This document shows, in pieces, positions 10,796 through 24,159 of a stretch of DNA of 64,000 bases (position 1 is its first letter; each line of letters starts with the position of its first letter). Location: the NCBI RefSeq assembly GCF_032854445.1, contig NC_088301.1, forward strand, positions 13,076,281 through 13,140,280, read 5' to 3'. The translations under genes and the position numbers were made by a program. Under the pieces are notes generated by a model, which saw only the letters and a list, made by a program, of their open reading frames with translations, did no database searches and was not told the DNA's origin. Origin of the DNA: Liolophura sinensis. Its lineage: Eukaryota; Mollusca; Polyplacophora; Chitonida; Chitonidae.

Positions 10796-13700
10796 AAGGG
10801 AAATAATGCATACCCTGATTTTTTAACATTTTCAACCTTTTCTGCAGCTAATATTTTAAAACTTGACATTCAAACAGAACTATTGGGCGTACTTTTAAGG
10901 ATCGTTCATCTGTAGTGACACAAACAAATCATTTTAGCATCATTTTCATAATAATGGTGTGCATAAATTCTGCCCAAAAAGTGCTTTAGAGGGCAAAGAG
11001 GTTGAAAATTTACAGTAGTCTCCTTCAAAAAGGAAAAAATGTATATGAACAAGGTTTGGTTAGGACTGTTTAGGAGTTATTATACATTTGTTTGACTGGT
11101 GTTTGATGTTGAAAGTAACAAAAAGATACATGTCCACTGAATGACCACTTAAAACCACTTTTTTTTGTTCGTAATTCATTTTTTAGCGTGCCTTACAAAG
11201 TACTTGATGAGAAGTATTGTGAGAGGGGGATATCAGATTCTGTCAGTAGAAGTGACAGTGTTGTGTTTGGTTAAAGTTTTTGGCCAATCATAAGGTGGCA
11301 GTGGCCACCCACATTGTACAAAGATAGCCAATCATCGGTAGCGATTTGCATATCGAAGACCAAGGAAGCCTAATATCTCAAGGCTCAGCATTTTGCTCAG
11401 CTATACATAGGTTTGCAGTTCCCTCCCATAGTATATGGATTGCCAAATGTAGTGCGGGATTTGCGTATCAAAGACCTTTGTGGTAAAGTTGTGCGCTAAC
11501 TCCCAAAGAGTCTTTTACCACCACAATTCTGTACATGTATGAAGTGATACAAACAATAAACAGTTGTGACAGAGTAATAATTTTGGCCTTTCTTGTTCTT
11601 TATAAGATTAAAGAATAGTGTCTGCATATGACAGTGTCAGTCATTCTACTTTTGGTTCAATCAGGAGAGCTTCCAGTATTCTCTGAATACCTTGTTTGTA
11701 TTACCAGGACAAATGTTTCTAACATGTTCTGTACTTTCTAGAATCTAATCGGAATTTGGTGTGCACTGTAGTAATTTAAAAGACACTTTTGTCTTCGTCT
11801 AATTTTTTGTGTGTTTTTTTTTATTGATTTTGACTGTAGGATCAGTTTAAGATAGAGAAACATGCACATCTGTGGTGTTTTTAAGGTTAAAAAACTAAGG
11901 CACTGAAAGCAAAAAAAAAAAACCCACAAAAACAAATTTCATTGTTTTGAAGTTTTTTAAACCATAAACAAAATTAACCCTCAAGTTGGAGCATTTTGCA
12001 TTTAGAAACCTTTTTTTCTGTTTTTTTTTTTTTTTTTTCCCCTGTGGTGAAAATCAATTTGAAAGCATTGATCAGAAGCTTGTTTGGGGTGAAGTTGGCA
12101 AAGAATCTGATCTAAATTTAGAAGTTTTCTTGAGGCCTAGACTTGGCTGACCTATGATCAATATGCTGAAGCTTGCCTCAAGGTTGAAAACATGGTGTCC
12201 TTTCTAGCTGTTCAGACAGCATTAAACAAGCTTGGAGTTGAAGGGTTTCAGTGATCCGAACTCGCAGAATGCTGCTCTCAGAGGAATGAACAAAGATCTG
12301 TCAGTAGTCAGAATTTCTTGATTCTATAATGTTATGGCTAGGAGATTGTATTGTTAATATGATATACAGTTCTGTGTCATTTTCAGAATGAAAATCCAAC
12401 TCAGGCTGGCTCCCTCTTTGCTCCTGCATAGGAAGTTTACCAGCAACCATGTTGAACCTGTAATTGGTTTTGGGTTTCAGAACCCCCTTTCCTCCAAATA
12501 TGATACTTTAAGATTTTTTATTAATTTTCTAGTGAAGGTAATGTAAAACACTTTTGTACAAGAAAGTATGATTAAAATGAAAAACAAGAAGATTTTCAGT
12601 GTTAAAGAAAGTCTGAACTGGAGATGTAGCGAATTGAAACTTGGCACATGTAGTTGGCCTCACCTTGACAGGTTACAGACAAAGTTTGCATTTTGGGTTG
12701 TTTCATCCATTTTAAACAAAATTGTGGATGTTTTTTGTTCTGTTTTGGACTTGGTCATACAGTGTAGCTGTTAGTCTGATTGCTCCAGATCAAGATGTTG
12801 TCCATAACAAGGTATAGGCTATATGTGCAGATGTAATAGTTCATCATTCCAAGAGGGCTACTAGGATGAGTGTCTTTCAGTTTGCCAGATACATGACTTC
12901 AGACAGGGAACCTACAGCATTCCCATGCATCTAGTGTTCTTTAGACTGTGGTGGCAAAAAGTGGTTATCTGCCTTTGTTGCTGCCTCTATGTGGTTTAAC
13001 ATGAAGGTCATTAGAGAACATAAAGTTGCATTGCAACAATATGGCATACACATCAGGTTGACTGTTTAAGGGTGCAGTTATTGCTCCTGCTCAAATAAAT
13101 ATAAATATGTGCATAATAAAACATATGTGATATTTTATTCACTTTGGTGCGTATTGTGTCCCAGCAGTGTGTACTTGACGGCATTCGTGATGTAGGTATA
13201 TTCCTGTCTCCGTATTTTGATAGATTTTATTTTGTTTTGATAGCTGCTTTTATGTGTGTGCTGAAATGAGAACAATGTATTCCGATTTGGTAGCTTGATG
13301 TAGGTCAAATGACAGTAACCTGTTGTGGAGGCTGAATACTTTATTGATTGTCGAGTGAATTGCTGTCACATGAAGTGTCTAGCATTTCACATGACTGCCC
13401 ACAGGGCCTTCCCACAAGACCTCCCCACTTTTCATGGTTATACCTGGTAAATTATTAAACATGAGTTACGTGTACTAATCTGTGTCAAGCTGCTGATGGG
13501 AGATCTTACCCCACCTTAGTTGAAGCATTATCTGGCTTACATCCTGTGCTTCATTGGTCACAACTTGCATTACTTGGTCATATTTCTTGGCAGTGGGCCA
13601 AGCACGTGTCCAATACAAATCTTTTTAACACCGAGCCGCCACAAAATTCAAGCTCTTTGAAAAATGAACAAATTAATTTTGCTAAGATTGACAGGATTTA

Positions 13701-13834
13701 TGATACGTAATCTGAAATTGTGAATCATATCACTTTTGACAAAGTGGTGGAAGACATTTGCAATAGTATCATTTTTTTTTTTTTTTTTTTTTTCAATTAC
13801 AGACACATTATGTACTGTACAAGTTGTTCTTCAG

Positions 13835-13905
13835 CATTCATTTTCACACTTTCAACATCTGATTAGGTTCAAGCATGTTCTGACGGCATTATTCTGTACA
13901 TACCA
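13835..13905 (-). mobile_element. MITE family C fragment
   Basis: CAACATCTGATTAGGTTCAA and GCATGTTCTGACGGCATTAT then TCTGTACATACC match the outer third of the reversed family C consensus. Confidence 0.5.
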
Positions 13906-14454
13906 TACCCTCTCAATAACCACAGACAAGCGCTTATTGAGACACATTGAAAGTAAGCAGGTCTCCCGCGAAATGCTCACCGCCGGTGACATCGCCATGA
14001 CAGCTGGCCCAGCTGGAGTAAAGGCCTACCCTGGTCTATAAAGCCAGCCTTTCCTGACAGCTTATACAAGGCAACTCACGATGTCATTTTTCAGTATACG
14101 CACTTGATTAAAAAAAGAAAAAGATAAAGATATTGATACCTGAACATCTGTCTAGTGAAAATTTATCTTTGCTATTTCCCTTCCAAATGGGGCCCATACT
14201 TTAAACTTTACCATACAAATGCTTTCAAAACCCACTGACATACATACGGACTTACGGACGGTCTCGAGAGAATAACATAGAATTAAAACTGGCCTGATTG
14301 CCCAGTTGCCCCACGAGAATACAGACCATGTAGATTTCATCTGGCACCTGCAGGCCTGGAACATGCAAGAATGGAAGGTCATTTGCAGACTTCAATAAAC
14401 TGAAGTATCTTGACAAACTCCCCAGCTGAAATTGAGTGAGACTAAGTATGTGAT

Positions 14455-14592
14455 GTGTGAGTGAGTGCTTGGGGTTTAACGTCGTACTCAACAATTTTTC
14501 AGTCATATGACGACGAAGGAATCATTAGGGTGCATGTATGTGTAATGTGCCTCCTTGTTGCAGAGCGGATTTCCACCGCTCTTTTATTTTTA
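14455..14592 (-). mobile_element. SINE family A1, 3' tail fragment
   Basis: On the minus strand it carries the tail: AAAAGAGCGGTGGAAATCCG, a variant of CCTGCAACAAGGAGGC, ATATGACTGAAAAATTGTTG and CCCCAAGCACTCACTCAC. The head and most of the body are missing. Confidence 0.85.
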
Positions 14593-17342
14593 ATGTGGCA
14601 ATAAAAGTTTTTAAACATGGTTTGATCAGCAGGAGCCAACATCAGATGCCTCTGGCCAGAGCAAGAGTCCCAAGAATGGACACGGACCATTAACATTGGT
14701 ATTCTTAATTAGATTCCAAGCCAAGAATTCCTCATATTTGGGCAAACACGCGTTATACAATGCAGAATTTAACACCGAGTGGAAATTGACACCAGCCAGT
14801 ATGGCTGAGTGGAATTGACACCAAACCTCCACAATTGTCCAAGCCTGGCATGCCTGGAAACGTGTGTCTGTTTCTGATGGGCCAAAATTTATTTTTACTT
14901 AATTTTCTATCACCGCTCTAATGTCTATCTTGAATAAGTCAAGGAAGGTTATCCCTTTGGCCACTGTGCTCATGCTATGCCTGTCAGCACCTTTCCCTTG
15001 TGTTTCTTGAATTCACATGTTCATATTGTGCAATGACATTGTCAAGATGTATTTCTGTTAGCGAAAGAACTATACTTCTGAAGCTAACTTGGATTTTGAT
15101 TTGGAAAAAAGATTTTTCAGGTCTGCTGCATTTGCATTTTAAGTAAGAGTAGTCACCCTTTGCTCAGTTTTACCGATACAGAGTTATGTCCCCTATTTAG
15201 CCTATCAGTGAATAGGACTATGAACATACATTAATGTGTATGCTTACTTTTAGAAAGTAATGCATTTCTTGATTTTTCTATGTGTGATTAGTTCACCTAT
15301 TGTTTAACAACACATAGTGTATTTCCAGGGGCATAAATTATGTGGAGCACTGTGAGTATATATACAGGAACAATATGCCACTTGATTATCAAAAGTAGGG
15401 GTGGGGGGCATCCATACTCTCATGTAATACTCGCATGTAGATTTTTTTGTGTGTGTAATCAACTCCTCACATGGCTCTCGCCCACTTACTCATTTGTGCC
15501 ACCTGCCACCTTGGCCAATCCCTACAGTGTTCAAAAAGCTTTAAGGACAAAGAGAACCTAGCTGACCTGTGTCCTTGGGATGCTTCTTACTATTGATTTT
15601 TTTGGGTGTGCCGTGAAATTCAACATTTAGGTGTCAGCCAAGCTTGCTTCAGGTAAAAAAAAAAAGGAAGGAAAAAAATGATCCAGGATGCCCAATGTTG
15701 TTCATTCTGCTTTGCACAGGGAAACACTTTTAGTTCGGACTTAACATGCATTTTTTCTCTTTATGGCTGAACTTTGGTACTTAACTAGTCAGTAATCTGT
15801 GTTACAGAGACGCCAGGGTGCACCAATGCCCTTTTTAATCTTTTAGAATATAAACTTCTTTGTCATCATTATGAACATATTATTGTCCCTGTAAGATAAC
15901 AGTTGTCCTTGCACATCAAGTGACATCGTATTAGAATCCAGTCATGCAAGGCCATACCAAATTAAAATGTTTGTCATTTGGCAGATTGAAACTTTTTTTC
16001 AATTTCGGAGTAGGGTATGAAAATAAAATTGAAAAATGATCTAATTCATGGAAAAAGTGGAAAGTCTCAGACATATTCACATGATTGGAATGCCTTGAAA
16101 ATCATTAAAAACATTAGGCAAATCATTAAAAACATTAGGCAAAAAAGGTGTATTTTCGATTTCATTACATTTTTGGATTTTAAAGTTTTAAAACAAGGAC
16201 TGAAATTGGTGTGTCCTAAACAACTCAGTCAGGAAGCTCCTCAGAAAACCCAGGTTGTTTTATTCTAGTTTCTGAACTTTTTGTTGACATATAAATGTTA
16301 TATGAAAATACAGTATGATTCCTTCATATATTGGAGCAGATTTTACATGTGGTCATCATAAGATATCATGTTTGTGAACGTTGGATTTGAAGTCCTAGAT
16401 ATGTGACAGTCTTCCAGCGGTTGGTAAATTACTGAAGACCTTGAAGTTTTCCTTCATCCAGTCAAATGTGCCATTAAAAGACAGAAACCAATGAACTGGC
16501 TTACAGCGGGGAAATCTTTATATGTGGTTTGTTTTGTCCTTTCTTTTTGTAGGGCAAAAAAAAATGTTTCTGTTTCGCTTCCATAAATTACTAAATGTAA
16601 TTGTAACCTTGAAATTATGGACATTACGACCAATTCAAAAGACTGTACTGGGTCTTTGGACTTGGTCATGCAGGTTAAATGAATTCACATGTCTGTATCA
16701 TAATTATTAAAATTATGACGCAAGTATAGAATGACCAGTTTTTATTGTTGATGAAATGTATCATTGTTAAATGTAACAGTGACGTCAACAGACCAAAGAA
16801 AAAAATGTATTGGGAAAGGAATAAGAAGGTTATTTTACGTCGGCGGATTCCTGGGTTTTCTCGGTACTTCAGTGAGGACTCACAAGTGCATTCCATATTT
16901 CTTATTGTTAGACAGATTGTGATTTGCTGCTGTCCTTCACTTTAACATGGAATCTATGTAATACTGAAGAAAAGCAGCTCTGGTTTAATTCAAACAGATC
17001 TCTAGATCGAGCTGGAAGTTTTATGAAATACCTGCACCCTGTATATTATGGTGGTTCTAAGCAGGTTGCTGTTATTCATTTGTTAGGTTTTTTTGTGGGG
17101 TCAAGCTCACTGGCTCAGTGGTGTGAAGTGTCCACATCTGCATTGTAACATGATTCTGCTGGCTTGACTACTGTTTGTGCAATACTAGACACGCTGCTTT
17201 GATTACCTTTAGCTATAACTATATCTGACTGATGTCATGTGAGTGAAATATTCTTGAGTGTTGAGTGCAGTGAAACTTTGACCACATACATAAAAGAGTT
17301 AATCACTGTTTTTTTTTTAAATTATAAGACCAGTTGTCCAAC

Positions 17343-18350
17343 AGAGTTTGCAAACTCTTGTACATGCTAGTATTAAGTCATATTTTATATTTAAAATTTT
17401 AGCCAAATTCAACAGCTTATGCAGTTCTTCAAAGTCAACAGCAGCAGTTTTAGTTCATATGTAATAGACCGGTACACAATTATTTTTAGGTCAGGTACAA
17501 AATTGAACACTTGGCTTAAAGGTAAATCTGGTGTTAAGTCTTTAAACCAGTTTTGAACAGCCTGGCCCTGTGGATGATTTTTAAAGAGATTAGGTGAAGT
17601 GGCTTCATGTTTTGGATGTTTCTGGGGTTATCATTTAGGGTGAATTTTTCTTATATTAAGATTTGAATGAATAAGTGAATTATTTTTACAACAAGAAATA
17701 TATCTGTTGTTATGTCTGAAGAAACTGTTCTATTCTTATACATGTTTGTATGAGAAAAGACCATCAGAATTGGCATATGGCATGAACATTTAGTCAGGCC
17801 GTGTGTTTTTATGGACACCTGATTTCCAGGTGAAAAGAGATCAGATCAGGCAGATAAAATGAGTTTAATTGAGTCAGCTTCATTTCATTGATTAACGAAG
17901 ATAATTGTGGCTTGCTTGTGTGATCCGTGCATTTGCAGTCACTAATGTATAAATATACATGTAGCTTGTGTACATGTAGCTGGGATACATGTACAGTAGC
18001 TGGTATACATGGATGTGGTATACGTGGATCCAGTACTCATGGATCTTGTATGCATGGATATGGCATACATGGATCTTGTATACATAGATATGGTAGACAT
18101 GGATGTGTTAATATGGATCTGGTATATATGGGTCTGGTTCAGGGTGATTATGTACATATTGAGAAATCACCTGAAAAATCACCTGAATCAGTGCATTGAC
18201 CACTTAATTAGTTTATCATACATATGCTAGCTTGAGCTAATCTCTATTTCTGGGTCAATTGATTTTTGTTATTTTAGGTGACAAGGACATATGTGTAGTA
18301 TATGTATATTGACCGTATGAGGTACATGTACAAGAGTTTGCAAACTCTTG
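17343..18350. repeat. Pair of inverted 24-base words about 1 kb apart, one within a perfect 20-base palindrome
   Basis: AGAGTTTGCAAACTCTTGTACATG at 17343-17366 appears in reverse complement at 18325-18348. At 18331-18350, CAAGAGTTTGCAAACTCTTG is its own reverse complement. This could mark the ends of a small element, or it could be chance reuse of a common word. The 15-bp minisatellite lies inside. Confidence 0.5.
17998..18137. repeat. 15-base minisatellite, about nine copies
   Basis: The unit is close to GGTATACATGGATCT, with variants such as TGTATGCATGGATAT. One copy is 14 bases long. Confidence 0.85.
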
Positions 18351-19304
18351 ACAGCTCAGGAACTTAAGTCATCTGTCGTAGCTTGAATATAAGTCACTTC
18401 AGGCTCGTTACCCTTGTGACTGCAGGTAGACGCATCTGGCCTTACTTTATGCAGGCATTTTCAGACAGGTTACCTGTCACTTACGACACCTGTGGAGTAG
18501 TTCTCTGTGGCCAGGCTAATTCTACAGTCACACTTATTAAACCAAATGGAGTAAATTATTGATTTCGTGTGAAGGTCTTGTAAAAAACAAGTAGTGTAGG
18601 TGGATAGGCGTTATATTTTAGAGTTTTTGTTCATGACCAGATTTACCAGTGTAGAAGTTTGCTGACTTGATTGATTTACATATACATGTACTTGCATTCT
18701 GTCTTAGTGATTCCCAATTGTTTTATTGTAAGAGCATCCCCAATCCAGTGTGTTTGTAGAATTTGTTTTACAAATGTATCCAGACACAAAGCGACGAATT
18801 CTCCATTTTAGTTTGAGGTCATGTCATGTTTTTGTCAGGGGAGATAATTGCACAGTCGTGGGAGGTAAATTATGCACATTAGTTTCTGTTGTACTATTAC
18901 CTCCCCTTATTCAAAGAAACTTGTGAAGTGGAAAAAAGAAAGATCAGCACCATAATCTGTATGAATATATATAGTCATATGAAGAGGTTTTTTTTGCTGC
19001 CCTACCATTTTTTTTTTCCTAATGAACAGTACCTCACTTTCATGCCCAGACACTTTTCAAGGTGTTACGAAGCTTTTAGTTTAATGTAAGAAATAATGTT
19101 CCTCCAAGGTACATGTATAGTGCAGCATTATTGAAGGCTGTTGTATGTGCAGTAATTTGGTGCCATTTTACTATCAGGCCTTGACCAATGAAGTCACGAG
19201 TTGGAATCCAGCTCTTGCTGCTTTGGCTTTGGCTTTGGCTTTATCGAGAGGTTTGTGAGGTACCTAGTAAAGGTTGGTTTACTTATGGCACTCCACACAC
19301 AATC

Positions 19305-19368
19305 CTAATCCCTTTTATACAGGTGAAAAATTTCATTAAGCACCAGTCAAATAAATAAATAAATACAG
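19305..19368 (+). mobile_element. SINE family B, short tail remnant just before exon A
   Basis: The terminal CACCAGTCAAATAAATAAAT plus AAATAC is the family B end; the upstream part is decayed. It ends about 25 bases before exon A, so the exon acceptor tract lies directly against it. Confidence 0.55.
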
Positions 19369-19392
19369 TGTTGTTGTTTTGTCTGTTTACAG

Positions 19393-19458
19393 GTGCTCCC
19401 AAAAGGCCCCACAGGCTGATAGAGACCCATGTAGTCAAGCCCGTTCTGTGCTTTCATT
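19393..19458 (+). CDS. Internal exon A of a C1-domain protein (first third of the zinc domain)
   Basis: A 66-base exon between a pyrimidine-rich acceptor (gtctgtttacag) and a strong donor (gtgagt). It begins with the last two bases of a codon and ends with the first base of one (phase 1 at both ends). It encodes A-P-K-R-P-H-R-L-I-E-T-H-V-V-K-P-V-L-C-F-H. The His at residue 6 and Cys at residue 19 are separated by 12 residues, which fits the H-x12-C-x2-C start of a C1 domain. The final T joins GT of exon B to make the second Cys of the CxxC pair. The Pro at C1 position 11, typical of the family, is present. C1 domains bind two zinc ions and often diacylglycerol or phorbol esters at membranes. 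Its length is a multiple of three, so skipping would keep frame but lose the domain. A SINE begins about 100 bases downstream. The exon supplying the preceding base was not found. Confidence 0.85.
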
Positions 19459-19554
19459 GTGAGTACATTAGATTGCTTCATGCCTCCCTTATTACATCGC
19501 TGTTATTGTGGACAAATGAGGACAAATCTGTGCTCTGTGTTATATCTGTGAACC

Positions 19555-19937
19555 ATTTTGTATGATGGATAAGAGTCAGGAGACCTGGGGTTAAACCCAT
19601 GTTGGTTCATAACCAAAGACTTCAAAAATGGTACTTGTTGCTGTTGTTGAGCTGTTTCCTCTGTGCTTCCATTTACTGACTTCAAATTAAGGGGATTCAG
19701 TATGAAGGGGATAGTGCAATGACTGGTTGACCCGAATCAGTATAATGACTCGGGCGAGGCGGTTTACTTGCCTTCGGTAAGGCGTCTCAGTGAAGCAGCA
19801 CTAGATAAAAGAGCGGTGGAAATTCATCCTGCAAGAAGGAGTACATTACATGTACTCTAAGGATTCCTTCGTTGTCATATGACTGAAAAATTGTTGAGTG
19901 CAACGTTAAACCCCAAGCACTCACTCACTCACTCATA
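19555..19937 (+). mobile_element. SINE with family A1 body and a different head, just after exon A
   Basis: The region from about 19690 matches the A1 body and tail (GGGGATAGTGCAATGACTGG through CCCCAAGCACTCACTCACTC). The first 120 bases instead carry a tRNA-like segment of the A2 type (GATGGATAAGAGTCAGGAGAC, then GGGGTTAAACC and a CTTCAAAAATGGTACTT block). It begins about 100 bases after the exon A donor. Confidence 0.8.
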
Positions 19938-21687
19938 TCTTTACTTTTCCAAAAGGCTGGTAAAGAAATGTAATATTATACTTTCATCGCTACTAATACC
20001 TGTCCCAAAAATTAGAGGAATTAGGGTAGAAGTTCACCAAATTCCCAGTATCTACATGTATTTGCCAGTGAGCTATATGTAATTAAAAAAATATAAAACC
20101 CTACTTTTTGTCGTGCATATATTTATCATTCTCTGTGCACAGAAAATGACAAAGTATGCATAGAAAAAAAAAATTAAAGAAAAAGATAACGAAAGCAGAT
20201 GCTTTTTGGCTTGTAGAGAAGCAATAAGAATACATTGATCATTTATTTATTTAGCCATTCATTTATTTTGGTTATTTTTTATAATTTAGAATTTACATTC
20301 AATTCATTTTATACTTAGTAGATTTTGTTTAATCAAATTTGTTCAATCAGGGTAGTGGGGAGCTTTTCATGTACATCAGATAGGTATAGATGTCATTTGG
20401 AAAGTGGATTAAGTAACAGTATTATCGTTAATTCAGAAAGTGTAATCCCTATTAAAGATAATACTGTTTTCATGTACATATTAAAAAATACATGTACTAT
20501 GTTTATTACATTATAATACACTTTAAATGTTTCTACAAATAAGTTACCTTTATATTCATCAAGGTCATTGGAACTTGTGACCATGACCTCAGTCATATAT
20601 ATTAGTCCATATGAACCAGCACTCAGAGTGGGCTGTTTATTTTATTTTTTTATTTTTATCTTAATAATTGCTCATTTCATATCATGTCTTTTTCCTGTGT
20701 GTGTTTAGTGTTAGGTCAAGCGGACAGCAATTGTATTTACAAGTGCCAGGTCACGTGCACTGGAGTATCCCAGCTAAAAAGGTGTGATAACCTCTCAGCT
20801 TTGTGTATTTGTGTACATGTACATCCAGCTGCCTCTTTGAAAAATCTCATGGCATATCAGAAAGGGCTTTGAAAGTCTGAATGTCTCACTGAATAAAAAT
20901 GTAACCTACATGTGTGTATATGGATACTGCTTTGGCATTGATATTGGATCCAGCCCTGGCTTTAATGTCAAGGTTTGTTAGGTCCTGGGTATTGGGGCAT
21001 TACAGGCATTTCTATTTCATCCACCCATGAATTCTACCACAGTTATATATGTATTAATATAATAAAGTGAAAACCCAAATCATATATATGTTAAATAATT
21101 TGGAATTCATGCAGGGTGCAAAATCCAAATGAAGACATTAGCTAGGATACTCCAGTACATGTGATCGAACAAATACATGTACATGTCATTTAGATGAAAC
21201 CCTCAGGTAAAAATAATACAAGGCTGATTAATTGTTAATGGGGTTTGTTTCATTTTGGTTATCAGTAAATATCAGCACCTGGCCACCTCATTGTAAACAT
21301 CAAAATATTCAAAGGTCGCAACTTCATTCCAAGAAACTTTCACTAAATAATAGAATAGAGTTTTTTTTTGTCTGAATGTACATGTGTTTGTTTCAAGTGT
21401 CACACATCAAGACTTTTTGAAAGAAACTTTGGTCACAGGTTTTTCCATTACTATATCTTGTTTGGCATCAGGTTATTCTATCAACCTTGTTTATCTTGTA
21501 AATGTTGTAATGTCGTAGATAAACTCTGTGTGAACCTAGATTAACAAAACAAGTGTGCTGACGACCTCATCTGAAAGACTAACGATGACATAAACAGGCT
21601 CGGATGTTCTATAGATCACAGAACTAGTCGGCCACCTGACAGGTGTAATCTGTGAAACCATATAACTGCTAAACCCTAGCCATAAAG

Positions 21688-22022
21688 CTTCAACCTTTTC
21701 GACCTCTGAAGTACTTTTTTTCACTGGAATTTATGTCTACAGTTATTTTGAAAATGACGCCAATGGTGAAGTCACTGAAGATGCAAGCTTCATAAAACTG
21801 TGAGATTATTTCTTTGCATTCCATACATGTACAGTGTAGTTCTCTCAGAAGGTTTCAAAATTTTGGTCACAGTCATGGTTTTTTCTCTCTGATTTCAACT
21901 ACCTTGGTTGAGTTGGCCGATCTGAGGGCTTCACAAAATGTATAATTTTATCAGCATAGGCAGAATAATACTCCCTGAACACGCTTGAATAAACATCTTG
22001 CAAAAAGTTTGAAAAATCACGG
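21688..22022 (+). mobile_element. MITE family C, interrupted or duplicated copy
   Basis: The left end is AGCTTCAACCTTTTCGACCT at about 21688. Family words resume at 21905 (GAGTTGGCCGATCTGAGGGC, TAATACTCCCTGAACACGCT) and end near GAAAAATCACGG. The 130 bases between include GATGCAAGCTTCATAAAACT, which is also found reversed near 62360. Confidence 0.6.
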
Positions 22023-22340
22023 TAGATACCTGCAGCAGTTTCTGAGTTTTGAGAGCAAACAGATTGCAGTTGAGGCTGTACACACTTTACAACTCTCCAC
22101 AGAATAATTTAACAAACCCTGGGAAGATTACAGTCAGTAGCAGCTTCTGTTAATCATGCAGCAAGTAAATAAATTGAAACTTCTACATTTAGAATATTTT
22201 AATATAGCCCGAGGAAAGAGCATCAAAACAAACAATTGAAAGCCTATCTACCGTTTAAAAAAACACCACCACAGAGTCATTAGCAATATGTGTCATGTAC
22301 GTCCATGTGCACTCAAGGTAGAGCTCCCTCTTACATTTTT

Positions 22341-22550
22341 ATAGGATCTCTGATGGATACAAGTTCTCGAGAGTTCCGCATGGGGGTGCTCGGGCACATA
22401 AAGGAAGTTGGGGTTAGAACCCTGGGGGTACACGGCTTTCACACATGAGTGTTGGACAAGTGGAGCGTTTTCTAACCCCAACTTCCGGTATATGTGCGAA
22501 GCGCCCCCATGCGGAACTCTCGAGAACTTGTGTTCATCCTAGACCCTATG
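22341..22550. repeat. Snap-back palindrome of about 210 bases
   Basis: The arm at 22359-22419 (ACAAGTTCTCGAGAGTTCCG, CATGGGGGTGCTCGGGCACA, GGAAGTTGGGGTTAGAA) is repeated in reverse complement at 22470-22531 with few differences. Weaker matching extends to both outer flanks. The loop is about 50 bases. It is GC-rich compared with its surroundings. Confidence 0.9.
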
Positions 22551-24159
22551 CAGGAAGTGTATGCAAACACATAGTATATTTGCCCTGACCATTCACTCAA
22601 AACATTCCATTTTAGATGTAGTGAAGGTCATTTTTTATTGGTAGAATTTCATTCTACTTTCCAAACAAACCTCACAACACCTGTCTAAGGTCAGCAGAAT
22701 TGGGTAGAATTCGTAACTTAGTCATGAATGAAATTTTAAGACAAATGCAGTGTGAGTTTCAAGGTCTCAGATACTGTAAAGATCAGCTATAGACATTAAT
22801 GTCATTTAAGGAAGTACACTATGGAAGTTTTTCTTATGGATATACAACTTCTTGGTTTCTCTAGTTGTTATATTTAAGCTCTTAATGTTTTGATGTCATT
22901 CACCCTTGTACTTTTGTTCTGCATCAAACCCTGTACCAGTGATGCCAAAGGTTTGTATTGAAGTAGAATAGGGCTGGGAGTGTCATGTAATTGCATATGA
23001 CGTCAAACCAACACACTTTCACTCACTGAATAGGTTAATACTGAGAGAGACAAAGTATTGGTGATACAGTCGATGATGCTAATTGAGGTATCCCTCTTCC
23101 CACTCCTCTCCTCTGTCCCCTATGTCTGGGAGCAAGGACTAGTCAACCAGTTTTTCCATCACATACTAGTAGACACCTTCCAGATGCTGTTTGACGTGCC
23201 AGCAATCAGAACACAGTAATTTACTACTCACATATAGTTTTGTACTGACCTGAATTTAGTTTTCTCACCTGTAGTCTTACACCCATTATAGACCTGACAG
23301 CAGCACATAAGGTACATTGTAAATGTTCTTGAGTATGGCTTATAACAAAAAGCATGTATTAGTTAAATGAAGATGGTAATAGATCGATTCACTATGTGAT
23401 TGCATAACATCCCAGACTCTGTCAGCCCAAGGCATGTAGAAGACGCTGATCATGTGAGCTCGGATGCAGTTATCTCCCCTGGTATGTCAGCAGAAATTAG
23501 GGAGGTGGCATTTCTGAGTTTACCCTTAAAAGTGACAGCTGCTCCAGAAAAAAAAAATTATTGAATGTGATGTTTAAGAATAAAGCATGGAGAACTGTCA
23601 CTTGTCAGTTTAAAGTGAATATTTCATGCCATGCTTTAATTATCGGCGATTCGTTGGTTAGCGTGTCATACATATTCATGTTCCACACCTCCCTCATATA
23701 AACGTATTGCGTATTGAATGGACCCCTCTAGCAAGCAGTCATTTGTCTGCGGGTGGTTTGGTTTATCAGTCAAGAAAAATACCGCCTACCGAAAATGTCC
23801 CATCCAAGAAGAGTGCCAGGGAGAGAGTGTTGATATATGCCGGCGACTTGAGTGAGAGATGAAGTGAAGTCAGCACTAACCCTTAAGCAACGAAACGCAC
23901 ATTTGAAGGATCAACAACCCCAAAGTAGGAATAATACAGAAATTCAATTTATTTCATGAAAACTCAATATAAAATTTGTCCAAAACTTAATTTTCCGATA
24001 CTTCTGAAAAGTGGCTGGAAAAACCCCTTGATGTTGCCTCAGGCAAAAGCTGAAACAACTGAAAACTTGTTTCTGTGGTGTTCTCCTAACAACATCTGCT
24101 TTGATACATCATTATTTTGTAATGATTTAAGAAAGTAAATATTGACTATGTTGATCCTT

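Larger units (their letters stand above)
1..19392. other. Non-coding DNA upstream of exon A (5' intron or intergenic)
   Basis: No exon with good splice sites and a compatible phase was recognised here. The open frames seen are short, low in complexity or lie in repeats. It holds SINE copies, MITE copies, a 48-bp minisatellite, a large inverted repeat, a 15-bp minisatellite and many A/T homopolymers. Since exon A starts in phase 1 inside a protein, at least one coding exon must lie upstream, here or before the window. Confidence 0.7.
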
